From NCBI RefSeq assembly GCF_004210375.1, contig NC_134829.1, forward strand, positions 24,320,034 through 24,384,033: a stretch of DNA of 64,000 nucleotides, in the 5' to 3' direction. Position numbers and translations under genes: made by a program. Positions 63,797-64,000 of the stretch are shown here, in pieces. The notes beneath the pieces were generated by a model that was not told the origin of the DNA, ran no database searches, and was given only the letters and a program-made list of their open reading frames with translations. How positions within the stretch are numbered: position 1 is the first letter of the stretch; the number at the start of each line of letters is the position of its first letter. This DNA is from Tachypleus tridentatus (Eukaryota; Arthropoda; Merostomata; Xiphosura; Limulidae).

Positions 63797-64000
63797 GTAC
63801 CTGGCATGACCAGATTATTATGACGCTCGACTCGTAATATCTTGGTCCCTGGTTGGAATTCCCATCACACCAAAACATGGTCAACCTTTCAACTGCGAGA
63901 GCGTTGTAAGTGACGGTCAATCCCATTTTTCGTCGGTTAAAGACTAGCCCAAAAGTTGGCGGTGTTTCAACATGACTAGCTGTCTTTTCTCTATTATTAC
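63797..64000 (+). repeat. Main SINE in intron, unit 3, cut by window end
   Basis: Copy of 33755 onwards, ending with the window before the nested SINE. Confidence 0.85.

Larger units (their letters stand above)
56336..64000. repeat. 15-kb tandem unit 3 (first half, cut by window end)
   Basis: Contains A copy 56336-59102, module edge SINE, the whole coding exon of gene copy 3, the acceptor site and the start of the intronic SINE. The array continues beyond the window. Confidence 0.97.

Noticed and set aside
22464-64000. 15-kb array as ribosomal RNA or histone repeat
   Set aside because: No rRNA-like conserved sequence and no histone reading frames in the unit.

Overview
Eukaryotic nuclear DNA, AT-rich (roughly two thirds A+T by eye), full of tRNA-derived SINEs with relics of LINEs and one DNA transposon. 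There are no bacterial-style operons. The commonest SINE has a tRNA-like head with A and B boxes, a fixed body and a (CAAA)n tail. From memory it resembles repeats of horseshoe crabs (Limulus/Tachypleus); I could not check this, so the host is best stated as an arthropod, probably a chelicerate.

Layout. (1) 1-21963 is gene-poor. It holds about a dozen copies of the main SINE on both strands, several with target-site duplications; shorter SINEs of one or two other families; a C-terminal LINE relic (2605-2945, minus); a 60-bp satellite of about 50 units (11410-14665); two small degenerate minisatellites, each split by a SINE; and a decayed Tc1/mariner transposase (about 21017-21655). (2) 21964-22463 is a gap of exactly 500 N. 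(3) From 22464 to the window end lies a tandem array: one 3.83-kb repeat ('R', 22464-26291), then two complete and one partial copy of a unit of about 15.02 kb (26292-41317, 41318-56335, 56336-64000 and beyond).

Each 15-kb unit carries one minus-strand gene. The gene appears to have a non-coding first exon with a GTAAGT donor, an intron of about 1.7 kb holding a SINE nested in a SINE, and one large coding exon of about 3.4 kb. The product is a secreted, very Arg-rich protein of about 1,140 residues. It has a signal peptide, an N-terminal region of about 300 residues, a core of seven consecutive repeats of exactly 64 residues (each two 32-residue halves), and a basic tail in which the 32-residue rhythm persists. 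I recognise no known family. The three copies are about 98-99% identical, and each carries a different set of single-base frame breaks, many in homopolymer runs. These may be assembly errors or early decay.

Between successive genes lie about 1.5 copies of the R repeat and pieces of a CR1-type LINE. The gene module (29069-37167) looks as if it was inserted into an R sequence before the whole was amplified. The repeated gene and its 64-residue protein repeat are the most notable content.
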